Shown here: in pieces, positions 1 through 12,400 of the stretch
How the letters are laid out: every line of letters starts with the position of its first letter
Numbering within the stretch: position 1 is the first letter of the stretch
Notes under the pieces: model-generated
The model's input: only the letters and a program-made list of their open reading frames with translations
Told to the model about the DNA's origin: nothing
Database searches by the model: none
Position numbers and translations under genes: made by a program
Source of the DNA: Chimonanthus salicifolius
Taxonomy: Eukaryota > Streptophyta > Magnoliopsida > Laurales > Calycanthaceae
NCBI GenBank assembly: GCA_013350335.1
Contig: CM023540.1
Location: 15,877,828 to 15,941,827, forward strand
Reading direction: 5' to 3'
DNA: 64,000 nt

Positions 1-158
1 GGGTCAAAATGGGTCATTTTGACCCCATTCAACTATATCAAGCCCATTCTAACCTGTTCGAAATGGATTGTAACAAACCTAACTACCAGAACTAAACCCA
101 TTTCATTCCCTTTTTTAGCTAGATTCATGATGACCAGAACGAAATGAAATTCACAAGA
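1..158. other. Left flank, no gene seen
   Basis: Short AT-rich flank before the interrupted MITE. It repeats variants of a 'gggtca' and 'tgacccc' theme seen elsewhere in the window. No coding potential or RNA gene is recognised. Confidence 0.5.
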
Positions 159-166
159 TAGAACAA
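159..166. repeat. Left 8-bp target duplication of MITE-1
   Basis: TAGAACAA lies directly before the GGGTG terminus at 167. It is repeated exactly at 13060-13067, directly after the CACCC terminus. An 8-bp duplication is typical of the hAT superfamily. The assignment is inferred from duplication length only. Confidence 0.8.
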
Positions 167-418
167 GGGTGCCCATCCTAACACGGGCATACTCTTTTAG
201 GAGATACGGGTTTTAGTGAACTTCTCATTTTGCCTTATCCGTCCGTACGGATTTTAGTAGACTTTCATAAATCAGTTCACTTTTCAGTGAATCGGTTCAC
301 TGGATCGATGCACTTGACATGTACACCGACCAGATTACTTGAAAATGGAAATTTGAGGAAAGTGATCCGATCGGTGCACCGATTTGGGCTCTTAAGAAAT
401 TGGTGAACCTACCAAATC
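167..418. mobile_element. MITE-1, left half (terminal inverted repeat element)
   Basis: Starts GGGTGCCCATCCTAACACGG. Its reverse complement matches the right half at 12860-13059 over about 200 bp, including the blocks TCCGTACGGA and CCTCAAATTTCCATT. The element is therefore a foldback MITE with long terminal inverted repeats and no coding capacity. It is interrupted at 419 by the 12.4-kb LTR-element complex. A related copy lies at 49265-49540. Confidence 0.8.
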
Positions 419-2604
419 TGTTACTCCCCGAACCCAGATGTGGGCCTGGAATGCGACTTAATATTTTTTTTTTGGAAACAACACTAACCCGTTAATTCTT
501 TTAAAAGATCTCTCCTACACACATGAATCACACGCGTGTTCTGACATTCTAGTCACCACTACTAAACCTAACTTAAATGTTCTTACTTTGGCCGACGCAA
601 CTAACCTACCATTGTTGATGTATCGTTGGTTACGTCATGTTGTCGAATACGTCTAGCGATATATCGCCCATGTCAATGTATCGTTCTAGCAACAATAAGT
701 GTTGTCTGTTCAGTTCGTCTCAATTGACTTTCCCTCCGACTTTGCACTTAAACCACGTGAGAGATGATATAGAAACATATCAACATACTACTGTAATATA
801 CATAAATAAGTCAGAACTTATAAACATAGGTTCTTATGCCATAATAAGGCATATTTATTATAAACACATTCAAAACAGGCAAATGGTTTCCATATGCAAA
901 AACCCTTAAGAACTTCTAAGTCTCAACTTTCAACGAGGGACCATTGGTCCCTCCAATCCATCACCCGGTTCATATCCTGCATTGTATGGGACGTGAGCAA
1001 CAGCCCAGTGGGGAGAACTCATTATAAAAATAAATGGGTATAATGCAACAATAACTAAGCAGTGCATACCTCAGAAATAGAAATGCATGTTATCAGCATA
1101 TCTCATTTTCACCCTAGGTTTATTCTCTAAGGTATTTAATCATATTTGTGCGTATTGCTAACACCGGAGTCGGTCCCTAGCCTTGTCAACAACACCAGGG
1201 TCAGCCCCCATTTGAAGTTCAAGACAGAACTAACATTAATTCCTCCACACAAATAATATAACAATTTACAAGTGCATAAGGTTTTCACGACCTGGCTTAC
1301 TAGCACATCCAACCCAGTGGTTCAAAATGGCGCTCGGCCAACATCAGTAGTTACAACCCAGTGGACCAATATCAGAAATTTAAGGTTATTATCTTTAACA
1401 GACTTAACCTAATATCATACTCATTCTGTGCAAATGTATGACAATGCACAACAATGCATCACTCTCAGTGCCCTTCTTATATAGGGACTTACCCCGAGAG
1501 AATCCAATAAGTTTTGATCTAACCACTTGAAATATTCATGTCAGCAGTCTTGTAATCAATAATAATCAATATTCACAGAAATATATAAAACTGGATTTAA
1601 AAACACGAGTGCCTTTGCCTAGTTTTTGCCCAACAATTCTCAGACATTCCATGGGTCCATACTGCGTTGGAGGCTACAAGTCGTCGACTCCCCGACACCA
1701 TTTTTATCGTCTACGTTCTACACAGTTAGAACATTTTACATATCTTACATGTATGCAGTGGTCAGGTCTCGTATTTTAGACTTATATAACATTTTCCATC
1801 TTAAATGTCCATTGGTCCCATTTCAGTCTGGTATTAGTGGGTTTAACATACAATACAACATAGTATCGGTTCGAGTCTCATCACCTTCTACAGTTGAGTT
1901 TTTCACAGAAAATCTGTAAGATAGAGTAAAACATATAAATTTTCTATTTATCAGTATATACACATAATAATTTCCCAAATCCCGTGCTATTTCCAGAAAA
2001 CATAATATGTGTAATGAGTCACTTAAGCTCTTTCTACTTCTTTACATTATGTTAGAAAATTAGTTGTCAGCCATCCAAAACATTACAATAAAATGAAAAA
2101 TGTAAAATACTCAGTGCCTTCTCTCGTATTATCTTCTGGAATGACCATGAAGATATATTGTGAGAGGGCCAGAGGGTATAGAGACAGTAAATTAAATAAA
2201 AATACTCAGTGCCCTATCCTCGTATTGCCTTTTGGAAGGACCATAGAGATGTATTGAGAATACGACCCAGAGGGTATAGTATAAGAATTTTAACACACAA
2301 GGCTGGAAAATGAACACACAATAGTCAGCTGGGTTAATCTTTTCCCCGATTTTACTTAGGCTTGAAAACTATATTTTGAACATAAAATAATACCAATCTT
2401 GAGGGTAAAATTTAAATTTTAAGAGGAAACCTATTTTTCCCTTCATTTGGAAAATCTCATTTTTAAACCCCCAATACTAAGTCATTCTACTCTTAACTTG
2501 CTCTAGAGTTAATAAAAATAAGAATAGAATCGTTTTGATACCTTATACGCAAAGATCCACTAAGAAATGACGCTATTTGGAAACCTGAGGCTTAAGTAGG
2601 GAAA
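419..2604 (-). repeat. Truncated 3' LTR (copy 1)
   Basis: Matches the 9476 to about 11660 part of the full LTR in the same orientation, including the internal ~90-bp repeated blocks around 2105-2290 ('ctcagtgcc...gagggtata'). In element orientation it lacks the first ~1.2 kb, which holds the U3 region and TATA box. It is fused directly to integrase sequence at about 2604. It starts TGTTACTCCCCG at 419. Confidence 0.8.
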
Positions 2605-4709
2605 TGACTGACCATCTGTCTGAGGATGAAATGCTATACTAAAACATAACCTGGTACCTAACTGCGTCTGTAGTCCCTGCCAAAATCGATAGACAAATCG
2701 AGTATCTCTATCTAACACGGTGGAGAATGGCACTCTATGTAATCGGACTATCTCCTTGATATACAACTTACTAGGAATAGTCAACGTATCTTTCTTCCAG
2801 ATAGGAAGAAAATGGGCTGACTTAGTCAGTCGGTCCACAATTACCCATATGGAGTCATTCTTCCTTACTGACTTTGGAAATCCTGTTACAAAATCCAAGG
2901 TAATGTGTTCCCATTTCCATTTGGCTACTCTAAGAGGTTGCATTTTTCCACCAGGTCATTGATGTTCAGCTTTGACTTGTTGGCAGGTTAAACATTTAGA
3001 AACAAAGCTGCCACTTCCTTCTTCATTCCTCCCCACTAGAATTGTCGGCGTATATCACGATACATCTTGGTACTACCAGGATGAACTGCAAACTTAGAGT
3101 GATGGAAATGTCTAAGAACTTCCTCTCTGCATCATTCTGACTCTAGTACAAACAGTCGACCTTTGAAAGTTAAACCTCCGTCGGTTCTAACCTTCCAATC
3201 TTCTAACTCTACTCCACTCGATAGTTGAGCTATCACTTTTTGTGCCTCAACATCGCTTTGTTGTCGTTCCAATACTATTCCGACCGTTTCGAGTTGCAGC
3301 ACTAGATTTTGAATCCATGTCGATTTCTTACTTTCAACCAATTCTAAATCATAATCAAATAGAATTTCTAATAATTTCCACTGTAATGACGCTACCTTTG
3401 CAATGCTACTACGAGATTTCCTGCTTAGGGCATCTGCTACCACATTAGCTTTTCCAAGATGGTAGGAGAGTTCAAAGTCATAATCTCCTAAACACTCCAT
3501 CCATCTCCGTTGCCTCATATTTAAATATTTTTGAGTGAATAAATACTTGAGACTATGGTGATCAGAAAAGACATTGAATCTTTCCCCATATAAGTAATGT
3601 CTCCAAAGTTTCAGGGCGAATACCACTACTGCTAGTTCTAAGTCATGAGTGGGGTAGTTTTGCTCATGCCCATTAAGCTGTCTAGACCCATAAATAACTA
3701 CTTTTCTTTCTTGCATTAAAACACACCCTAATCCCAGTTTGGAAGCATCACAATAGACCTCATAACCACGTCTTTGTTCATTTATGGTCAACACAGGAGA
3801 GGTGGTTGGTTTCTTCTTTAGGTCCTGAAATGCTTTCTCACAGACTTCTTTCTACTCAAATTTGACATCTTTTCGGGTCAAACGAGTCATTGGTACTGCA
3901 ATTTGAGAGAAATTTGGGATAAATTTTTGATAAGATCCCGCTAAACACAAAAAACTTCGAATTTCTATGACATTTTTAGGCCTTTCCCAATTCATAACTG
4001 TCTCCACTTTTGCTGGATCTAGTGACATTTCATTTGCCAACACCACATGTCCGAAAAATTAGACTTGTGTTAAGCAAAATTCACATTTACTAAGTTTGGC
4101 ATACAGTTGGTGATCTCGTAAAGCCTGTAAAATGATACGTAGATGTTGTTCATGTTCCTCTTCAGTCGACGAATATATCAAAATATCATCGATGAAGACG
4201 ATTACGAAATCTCTTAGATATGGTCGGAAGATCCGGTTCATCAAATCCATAAAAGTAGTTGGTGCATTCGTTACTCCAAAAGGCATGACCAGAAACTCAT
4301 ATAAGCCATATTGGGTACGAAAAACAGTTTTTGGAATATCCTCCTCCATGATTCGAAGTTGGTGATTTACAAACCTTAAGTCAATTTTTGATAAACACTT
4401 AGCTCCTCTCAACAAGTCAAATAAATCATTTATTCTAAGCAATGAGTACTCGTTTTTTATGGTTAGTTAGTTCAATGGCCAGTAATCTATGCACATTCTT
4501 AGGGACCCAACTTTTTTTTTTTTTTCCACAAAGAGAGCTGGTGCGCCGCAAGGTGAATTACTCAAGCGAATGAAACCGAGTTAGAGAAGCTCATTTATTT
4601 GCTTTACTAACTCTTTTCGTTCTGCTGGTGCCATCCTATATGGTGCCATAGATATGAGAGACGTTCGAGGCTACAAGTCAATTACAAAGTCTATCTCCCG
4701 ACATGGAGG
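2604..4709 (-). pseudogene. Ty3/gypsy pol remnant: RT, RNase H, zinc-binding and partial integrase
   Basis: Encodes the enzymes that copy retrotransposon RNA to DNA and insert it. From the N-terminal side: the RT start near 4709 (PPCREIDF, then SMAPYRMAPAE), the RT catalytic FIDD motif (4190-4200 region), the RNase H domain at about 3794-3420 ([29 protein letters not shown]), an HHCC zinc-binding segment at about 3130-2960, and the integrase core at 2943-2610 (FVTGFPKS, DRDTRF, HPQTDGQS). Stops interrupt it near 4640, 4470, 4050, 3850 and in the linker before the integrase. It is cut right after HPQTDGQS, so the third DDE residue (Glu) is lost. Protease and the gag 3' end are absent; an LTR terminus joins directly at 4709/4710. 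Confidence 0.9.
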
Positions 4710-7700
4710 TATAATATCACAGCCCAATTTAGAGGTTAATTACAATTAATCGTGATTAATTAAATAATTTTTAGCCGTTAATTATGAATTATTTTCCTCT
4801 AATCGTGAAGATTATCAAGTAAGTTTTCCAACGGATCTGAGTTTGACTCGATCCGAATCCGATAGCTCTTTTAATTAAATTTCAAAGGTATGTGGACAAG
4901 CTATGAATACAATAATAATATTATTTTAGCGTAGAACCTTTGTTGCTATAGAAACTCAGTCATTTGACTTAGTTTGAACTTCAAATTTTATATTAGTAAA
5001 TATTTTTAAATTCTGAACCTAATGACATGCCAATCTCCTTATAATTTCGCTAATTTATTTTACCCTTAAGTTTTTAAGTGGTAAAACTTCAATTTGATAG
5101 GGTAGAGAAAGTCCTAAAAATATACGGAGAGAGTCAGTACTCAATCTGTAGTATAACTAAGTTGTTCATTTCTTTACACTCCAAAATAGTGAGTTTTTTA
5201 TATTTACTTTAAGCTATAAAATATAGGCCATTGAATATTCTTTCATTTGGAAAATTTGGTTTTTATTTCAAAACACTTTAAAACTTTAGAATGTTTTTAT
5301 CAGATAAATTTACTCTATCAACCTATAAGGTTACATCTTTTCAAAATGATTCTTCAAAATAAGAAAATCTTATTGAAACGGTGATTTTTAGCAAAAACAC
5401 TAGGTTTTTTACATAAATTTTACTTCAAATTTTAATACCATGCTTAATTTTGAATACCTGACCTAGTGGGCCAATTGTATCAGTTTAATAGGATTCTGAA
5501 ATACCGAAATGAGAGATGGGATATAGAAGTAATTAGCAAAAAAAATTAATAATAAAATATATTAAGAAGATAAACCTATCTGAAGCTAAAAAACACCTAG
5601 CTTTGCAACATGTGTGGTGGTGAACCCATTCCATCGCTTATTTATCCAGATGGATTGGAGAAAAAGGAAGAAAAAATAAAAATATTAATAAAATAATACC
5701 TAAAGATACAAAAGTAGCCATGCAACGTGTATAGAAGGCATTTCCTCCATACAAATATAAATAGAAAGGGAAGTTGAGGAAATAAAAAGAAAAAAATAAA
5801 AAAACCCAAGTCTTTCATCGACTTCTTCTGCTTTTCTTTTCTTCCTCCTTTCTGCTTTCCGTTTGTTCAAGCAGCAGCGGCAATAAACCTTTGGGTTTCC
5901 CTACATAAGCCTTAGGCTTTCAAATAGCTCAATTTTTTAGCGGATCGTTGAGTATAAGGTATCAAAACGATTCTATTCTTATTTTTATTAACTCTAGAGC
6001 AAGTTAGGAGTAAAATAACTTAGTATTGGAGGTTTGAAAATGGGATTTTCTAAATGGAGGAAAAATAGGTTTTCTCTTAAAATTTAAATTTTACCTTTAA
6101 GATTGATATTAGTTTATATTCAAAATATAGTTTTCAACCCTAAGTAAACTTGGAGAAAAGATTAACTCCAATTGACTATTGTATGTTTATTTTCCCGCCT
6201 TTTGCATTTAAATTCTTGTATTGTACCTTATGGGCCGAATTCTCAATACATCTCCATGATCCTTCCAGAAAGCAATACGAGGATAGGGCATTGAGCACTT
6301 TTATTATTTTACTGTCTTTGTACCCTCTGAGCCTCTCATAATAAATCTCCATGGTCCTTCCAGAAGACAATACAAGAGAAGGCACTGAGTAATTTACATT
6401 TTTCATTTTATTGTAATATTTTGGATGTCTGACAACTAACTTTCTGACATAATGTAAAGAGGTAGAAAGAGCCTAGATTACTCATTACACATATTATGTT
6501 CTCTGGAAATAGTACGGGGTTTGGAAAATTATTATGTGTATATACTGATAAATAGAAAATTTATACGTTTTACTCTATCTTACAAGTTTTTTATGAAAAA
6601 CTCAACCGAAAAATGTGAGGAGACTCAAACCGATACTATGTTGTATTCTATGTTAAACCCACTAACACCAGAGTGAAATGAGACTCGTGGACATTTAAGA
6701 TGGAAAATGCTATATAGGTATAGAATACGAGACTTGACACTGCATACATGTAAGGAATGTAAAATGTTCTAACTGTGTAAAACATATGCGTTAAAAATGG
6801 TGTCGAGGAGTCAAGGACTTGTAGCCCTTAACGCAGTATGGACCCATAGAGTGTCTGGGAATTGTTAGGCAAAAGCACTCGTGTTATTAAATCCAGTTTT
6901 ATATGTTTGTGTGAATATTGATTATTATTGATTATAAGACTGCTGACATAAATGTTTCATGTGGTAAGATCAAAACTTATTAGGTTCTCTCAGGGTAAAT
7001 CCCTATGTAAGAATGACACTGAGAGTAATGCATGGTTATGCATTGTCATACATTTGTACAGAATGAGTATGATATTAGGTTAAGTCTGTTAAAGATAATA
7101 ACCTTGAATTTCTGATATTGGCCATTGGGTTGTAACTACTGATGTTAGCCGAGCACCGTCTTGAGCCACTGGGTTGGATGTGCTAGTAAGTTGGGTCGTT
7201 GAGACCATATGCACTTGCAAGTTGCTAAATTATTTCCGTGGAGGAATTAATGTTAGCTCTGTTTGGAACTTCAAATGGGGGCGGAACCCGATGTTATTGA
7301 CACGGCTGGAGGACCGACTCCGGTGTTAGTAATACGCACAAATCTGATTAAATACCTTAGAGAATAAACCTAGGGTGAAAATGAGATATGTTGATAACAT
7401 GCATTTCTATTTCTGAGGCATGCACTTGTTAGTCATTGTTGCATTATATCTATTTGTTTTTATAGTGAGTTATCTCCACTGGGCGGTTGCTCACATCCCT
7501 TACAATACAGGATATGAACCAGGTGATGGATTGGAGGGACTAATGGTCCCTCGTTGAAAGTTGAGACTTGAAGTTCCTAAGGTTTTCTGCATATGGAAAC
7601 CATTTGCCTGTTTTGAATGTATTTATGTGTTTGTAATAAATATGTCTTATATAGCATAAAAATCTATGTTTGTAAGTTCTGACTTGTTTATGTATATTAC

Positions 7701-8075
7701 AGCAATATGTTGATATGTTTCTATATCATCTCTCATGTGGTTTAATTGTAAAGTCGGAGGGAAAGTCAATTGTGACGAACTGAATAGACAACACTTGTTG
7801 TTATTAGAAAAATACATCGACACGGGCGACATATCGCCAGACGTGTTCGACGACATGACGTAACCAACGATATATCGACAATGGTAGGTTAGTTGTGTCG
7901 GCCAAATTAAGGACATTTAAGTCAGGTTTAGTAGTGGTGACTAGAATGTTAGAATACGCGTGTGATTCACGTGTGTAGGAGAAATCTTTTAAAAAAATTA
8001 ACAGGTTAGTGTTGTTTGGAAAAAAAAAATCATTAAGTCGCGTTACGGGCCCACATTTGGGTTCAGGGCTTGACA
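4710..8075 (+). repeat. Long LTR (copy 2, plus orientation)
   Basis: About 3.37 kb, ending GGGCTTGACA at 8075 just before a primer-binding site. Its first bases (TATAATATCACAGCCCAATT) are a mutated form of the TGTAATACCTAACCCAATTT end seen in copy 3. No partner 3' LTR in this orientation exists in the window. Confidence 0.85.
5756..5764 (+). promoter_or_regulatory. LTR TATA box (copy 2)
   Basis: TATAAATAG, about 1.05 kb into the LTR and followed by a pyrimidine-rich stretch (5811-5860). This fits a U3/R boundary near 5790. The same box is present in copy 3 and is lost from the truncated copy 1. Confidence 0.55.
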
Positions 8076-8078
8076 AGG

Positions 8079-8090
8079 TGGTATCAGAAC
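8079..8090 (+). other. Primer-binding site, tRNA-Met-i type (copy 2)
   Basis: TGGTATCAGAAC lies 3 bases after the LTR end. It differs at one position from TGGTATCAGAGC, the usual plant retroelement site complementary to the 3' end of initiator tRNA-Met. Confidence 0.8.
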
Positions 8091-8217
8091 TTAGGTTCAA
8101 GCTCTCGGATTGTGATAGGTAGTACATAGTTAGATGTTTATAGTGAGTTCAAACATAGTTAGATTTTTTAGGAATATTCCATTATGTCACTGACTTGTTG
8201 TGTTGTTTTGGACAGAT

Positions 8218-8741
8218 ATGTCTAACAATAGGGTACCCGTCAGGATTAAGGGAAGAGGTAACAGGAGAAGTCCTATCACCATTGAATCATCTACTAGTGA
8301 CTTAGGGATGAAAATATGGTCACCTGATTCAGAACTCACTGAGACTGTCATAATCTCATTTTCTAGTGACTCACGTACTCCGTCACCTCATTATTCACTG
8401 GACTCTGTACTTGAAACCCCATGTACCTCAGCCAGTTAACTAGCCTGTACCAGAAGTAGCTTCAGTTGCTCCTTTAGTGGCAGTATAACCACCTATTTGG
8501 TTCTTATAAAGATAGATTGGACACACATATGAGCAATGTCCGTTGCGATACCCACCTATCTGTCTTGTCTGTGGTGCTACTGGGCATGTGAGAATTGACT
8601 GTTTTTATGTAAGAAAGTTTAGTATGGGAAACTAGAAAGGGTATGTGAAAAGTGTGTATGAATACCTTTATGCTTTGATGTATAAGGACTATATATCTCC
8701 TTTCGAATGTAATATATAAGTATGTTTAGTTACTGTGTGAT
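8218..8741 (+). pseudogene. Defective gag (copy 2)
   Basis: Starts with ATG at 8218 (MSNNRVPVRIKGRGN), about 130 bp after the primer-binding site. The reading frame closes after about 79 codons because of a small deletion. A zinc knuckle of form CX2CX4HX4C follows at 8561-8602 (CLVCGATGHVRIDC). There is no room for the capsid domain between the N-terminus and the knuckle, so gag has an internal deletion. The stops after LVAV and within the next segment are shared with copy 3. Confidence 0.8.
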
Positions 8742-8800
8742 GTGATAAAGTTTTTTTTCGAAATTCTGTTATTGATACGTATGATCCTCAGGATGTCAGG
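8742..8800. other. Spacer at the centre of the inverted repeat
   Basis: 59 bp that do not pair between the arms, including a T-run and a 'cctcaggat' segment. This is the gag-to-gag junction of the palindrome. Confidence 0.75.
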
Positions 8801-9333
8801 ATCACACGGGTAACTAAACATACTTATATATTACATTCAAAAGGAGATACAGAGTCCTTATACATCAAAACATAAAGGTATTCATACATACTTTTCACAT
8901 ACCCTTTCTAGTTTCCCATACTAAACTTTTTTACATAAAAACAGTCAATTCTCACATGCCCATTAGCACCACAGACAAGACAGATAGGTGGGTATCGCAA
9001 AAGACATTGCTTATATGTGTGTCCAATCTATCTTTATAAGAAGCAAATAGGTGGTTATACTGCTACTAAAGGAGCAACTGGAGCTACTTTTGGTACAAGC
9101 TGGTTAACTGGCTGAGGTATATGGGGTTGGGGTGTTTCAAGTATAGAGTTCGGTGAATAATGAGGTGAAGGAGTACGTGAGTCACTAGAAAATGAGATTA
9201 TGATAGTCTCAGTGGGTTCTGAATCAGGTGACCATATTTTCATCCCTAAGTCACTAGTAGATGATTCAATGGTGATAGGACTTCTCATGTTACCTCTTCC
9301 CTTAATCCTGATGGGTACCCTGTTGTTAGACAT
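8801..9333 (-). pseudogene. Defective gag (copy 3)
   Basis: Starts at 9333 with MSNNRVPIRIKGRGN and stays open for 92 codons to a stop at about 9055 (after LVAV). A zinc knuckle follows at 8982-8941 (CX2CX4HX4C). It matches copy 2 closely and shares its stops and the missing capsid domain, so both descend from one already defective parent. Confidence 0.8.
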
Positions 9334-9460
9334 ATCTGCTCAAAACAACACAACAAGTCAGTGACATAATGGAATATTCCTAAAAAATCCAACTATGTTT
9401 GAACTCACTATAAACATCTAACTATGTACTACCTATCACAATTCGAGAGCTTGAACCTAA

Positions 9461-9472
9461 GTTTTGATACCA
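9461..9472 (-). other. Primer-binding site (copy 3)
   Basis: The minus-strand reading TGGTATCAAAAC lies 3 bases inside the LTR end at 9476. It is a two-mismatch form of the initiator tRNA-Met site. Confidence 0.75.
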
Positions 9473-9475
9473 CCT

Positions 9476-12400
9476 TGTCAAGCCCCGAACCCAAATGTGG
9501 GCCCGGAACGTGACTTAATGATTTTTTTTTCCCAAACAACACTAACCCGTTAATTTTTTTAAAAGATTTCTCCTACACACGTGAATCACACGCGTGTTCT
9601 AACATTCTAGTCGCCACTACTAAACCTAACTTAAATGTCCTTAATTTGGCCGACACAACTAACCTACCATTGTCGATATATCGTTGGTTACGTCATGTTG
9701 TCGAACACGTCTGGCGATATGTCACCCGAGTCGATGTATTGTTCTAGTAACAACAAGTGTTGTCTATTCAGTTCGTCTCAATTGACTTTCCCTCCGACTT
9801 TACAATTAAACCACGTGAGAGATGATATAGAAACATATCAACATACTACTGTAATATACATAAATAAGTCAGAACTTACAAATATAGATTCTTATGTCAT
9901 ATAAGACATATTTATTACAAACACATAAACACATTAGAAACAGGCAAATGATTTCCATATGCAGAAAACCTTAGGAACTTCAAGTCTCAACTTTCAACGA
10001 GGGACCATTGGTCCCTCCAATCCATCACCTGGTTCATATCCTGTATTGTAAGGGATGTGAGCAACCGCCCAGTGGAGATAAGTCACTATAAAAACAAATA
10101 GATATAATGCAACAATGACTAACCAGTGCATGCCTCAGAAATAGAAATGCATGTTATCAACATATCTCATTTTCACCCTAGGTTTATTCTCTAAGGTATT
10201 TAATCAGATTTGTGCGTATTACTAAACACCGGAGTCGGTCCCCCAACCGTGTCAACAACACCGGGTTCAGCTCCCATTTGAAGTTCCAAACAGAACTAAC
10301 ATTAATTCCTCCACGGAAATAATTTAGCAACTTGCAAGCGCATATGGTCTCCACGACCCAGCTTACTAGCACATCCAACCCAGTGGCTCAAGACGGCGCT
10401 TGGCCAACATCAGTAGTTACAACCCAGTGGCCAATATCAGAAATTCAAGGTTATTATCTTTAACAGACTTAACCTAATATCATACTCATTCTGTGCAAAT
10501 GTATGACAATGCATAACCATACATGACTCTCAGTGCCCTTCTTACATAGGGATTTACCCTGAGAGAACCTAATAAGTTTTGATCTTACCACATGAAATAT
10601 TTATGTCAGCAGTCTTATAATCAATAATAATCAATATTCACACAAACATATAAAACTGGATTTAATAACAGGAGTGCTTTTGTCTAACAATTCTCAGACA
10701 CTCTATAGGTCCATACCGCGTTAAGGGCTACAAGTCCTTGACTCCTCGATACCATTTTTAACGCATATGTTTTACACAGTTAGAACATTTTACATTCCTT
10801 ACATGTATGCAGTGTCAAGTCTCGTATTCTATACCTATATAGCATTTTCCATCTTAAATGTCCACGAGTCTCATTTCACTCTGGTGTTAGTGGGTTTAAC
10901 ATAGAATACAATATAGTATCGGTTTGAGTCTCCTCACCTTTTCCGGTTGAGTTTTTCATAAAAAATTTGTAAGATAGAGTAAAACGTATAAATTTTCTAT
11001 TTATTAGTATATAAACATAATAATTTTCCAAACCCTGTACTATTTCCAGAGAACATAATATGTGTAATGAGTAATCTAGGCTCTTTCTACCTCTTTACAT
11101 TATGTCAGAAAGTTAGTTGTCAGCCATCCAAAACATTACAATAAAATGAAAAATGTAAATTACTCAGTGCCTTCTCTTGTATTGTCTTCTGGAAGGACCA
11201 TGAGACTTATTGTGAGAGGCCCAGAGGGTATAAAGACGGTAAAGTAAATAAAAGTATTCAATGCCCTATCCTTGTGTTGCTTTCTGGAAGGATCATGGAG
11301 ATGTATTGAGAATTCGGCCCAGAAGGTACAGTACAAGAATTTAAACGCATAAGGCGGAAAAATAAATACACAATAGTCAACTAGAGTTAATTTTTTCCCC
11401 AAGTTTACTTAGGGTTGAAAACTATATTTTGAACATAAACTAATATCAATCTTAAAAGTAAAATTTAAATTTTAAGAGAAAACTTATTTTTCCTTCATTT
11501 AGAAAATCTCATTTTTAAACCTCCAATACTAAGTTATTCTACTCCTAACTTGCTCTGGAGTTAATAAAAATAAGAATAGAATCGTTTTGATACCTTATAC
11601 GCAAAAACCCGCTAAAAAATTGAACTATTTGAAAGCCTAAGGCTTATGTAGGGAAACCCGAAGATTTATTGCCGATGCTGCTTGAACAAATGGAAAGCAG
11701 AAAGGAGTAAAAAAAGAAAAGCAGAAGAAGGCGATGGAAGACTTGGGGTTTTTTGATTTTTTTCTTTTTATTTCCTAACTTCCCTTTCTATTTATAATCG
11801 TATGGAGGAAATGCCTTCTATACACGTTACATGGCTACTTTTGTAGCTTTAGGTATAGGTAAAATCTTATCTTTAAGATTTTTATATTATTTTATTAATA
11901 TTTTTATTTTTTCTTCCTTCCTCTCCAATCCATCTGGATAAATAAGCGATGGAATGGGTTCACCACCACGCACGTTGCAAAGCTAGGTATTTTATAGCTT
12001 CAGATAGGTTTATCTTCTTAATATATTTTATTATTTTTTTTTACTAGTTACTTCTGTATCCTATCTTTCATTTCGGTATTTCAGAATCCTATGGTCCGCT
12101 AACTCAGGTATTAAAAATTAAGTATAGTATTAAAATTTGAAGTGAAATCTATTTAAAAAACCTACTGTTTTTGCTAAAAATCACCGTTTCAATAAAATTC
12201 TCTTATTTTGAAGAATCATTTTGAAAAGATATAACCTTATAGGTTGATAGAGTAAATTTATCTGATAAAAATATTCTAAAGTTTTAAAGTGTTTTGAAAT
12301 AAAAAACCATATTTTCAAATGAAAGAATATTCAACGACCCATATTTCATAGTTTAAAGTAAATATAAAAAACTCACTATTTTGGAGTGTAAAGAAATGAA

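Larger units (their letters stand above)
4710..8741 (+). repeat. Left arm of giant inverted repeat
   Basis: This ~4.03-kb arm is matched in reverse complement by 8801-12854, with long runs of identity at the outer, middle and inner parts. It contains an LTR (4710-8075), a primer-binding site and a defective gag. The arms are separated by only 59 bp. Confidence 0.9.

Noticed and set aside
637..909. Open frame of ~90 codons conserved also at 7916-7647 (minus strand) and 9635-9904
   Set aside because: All three lie at the same place in LTR copies and run antisense to the element. The similarity follows from LTR homology and the reading has no family features.
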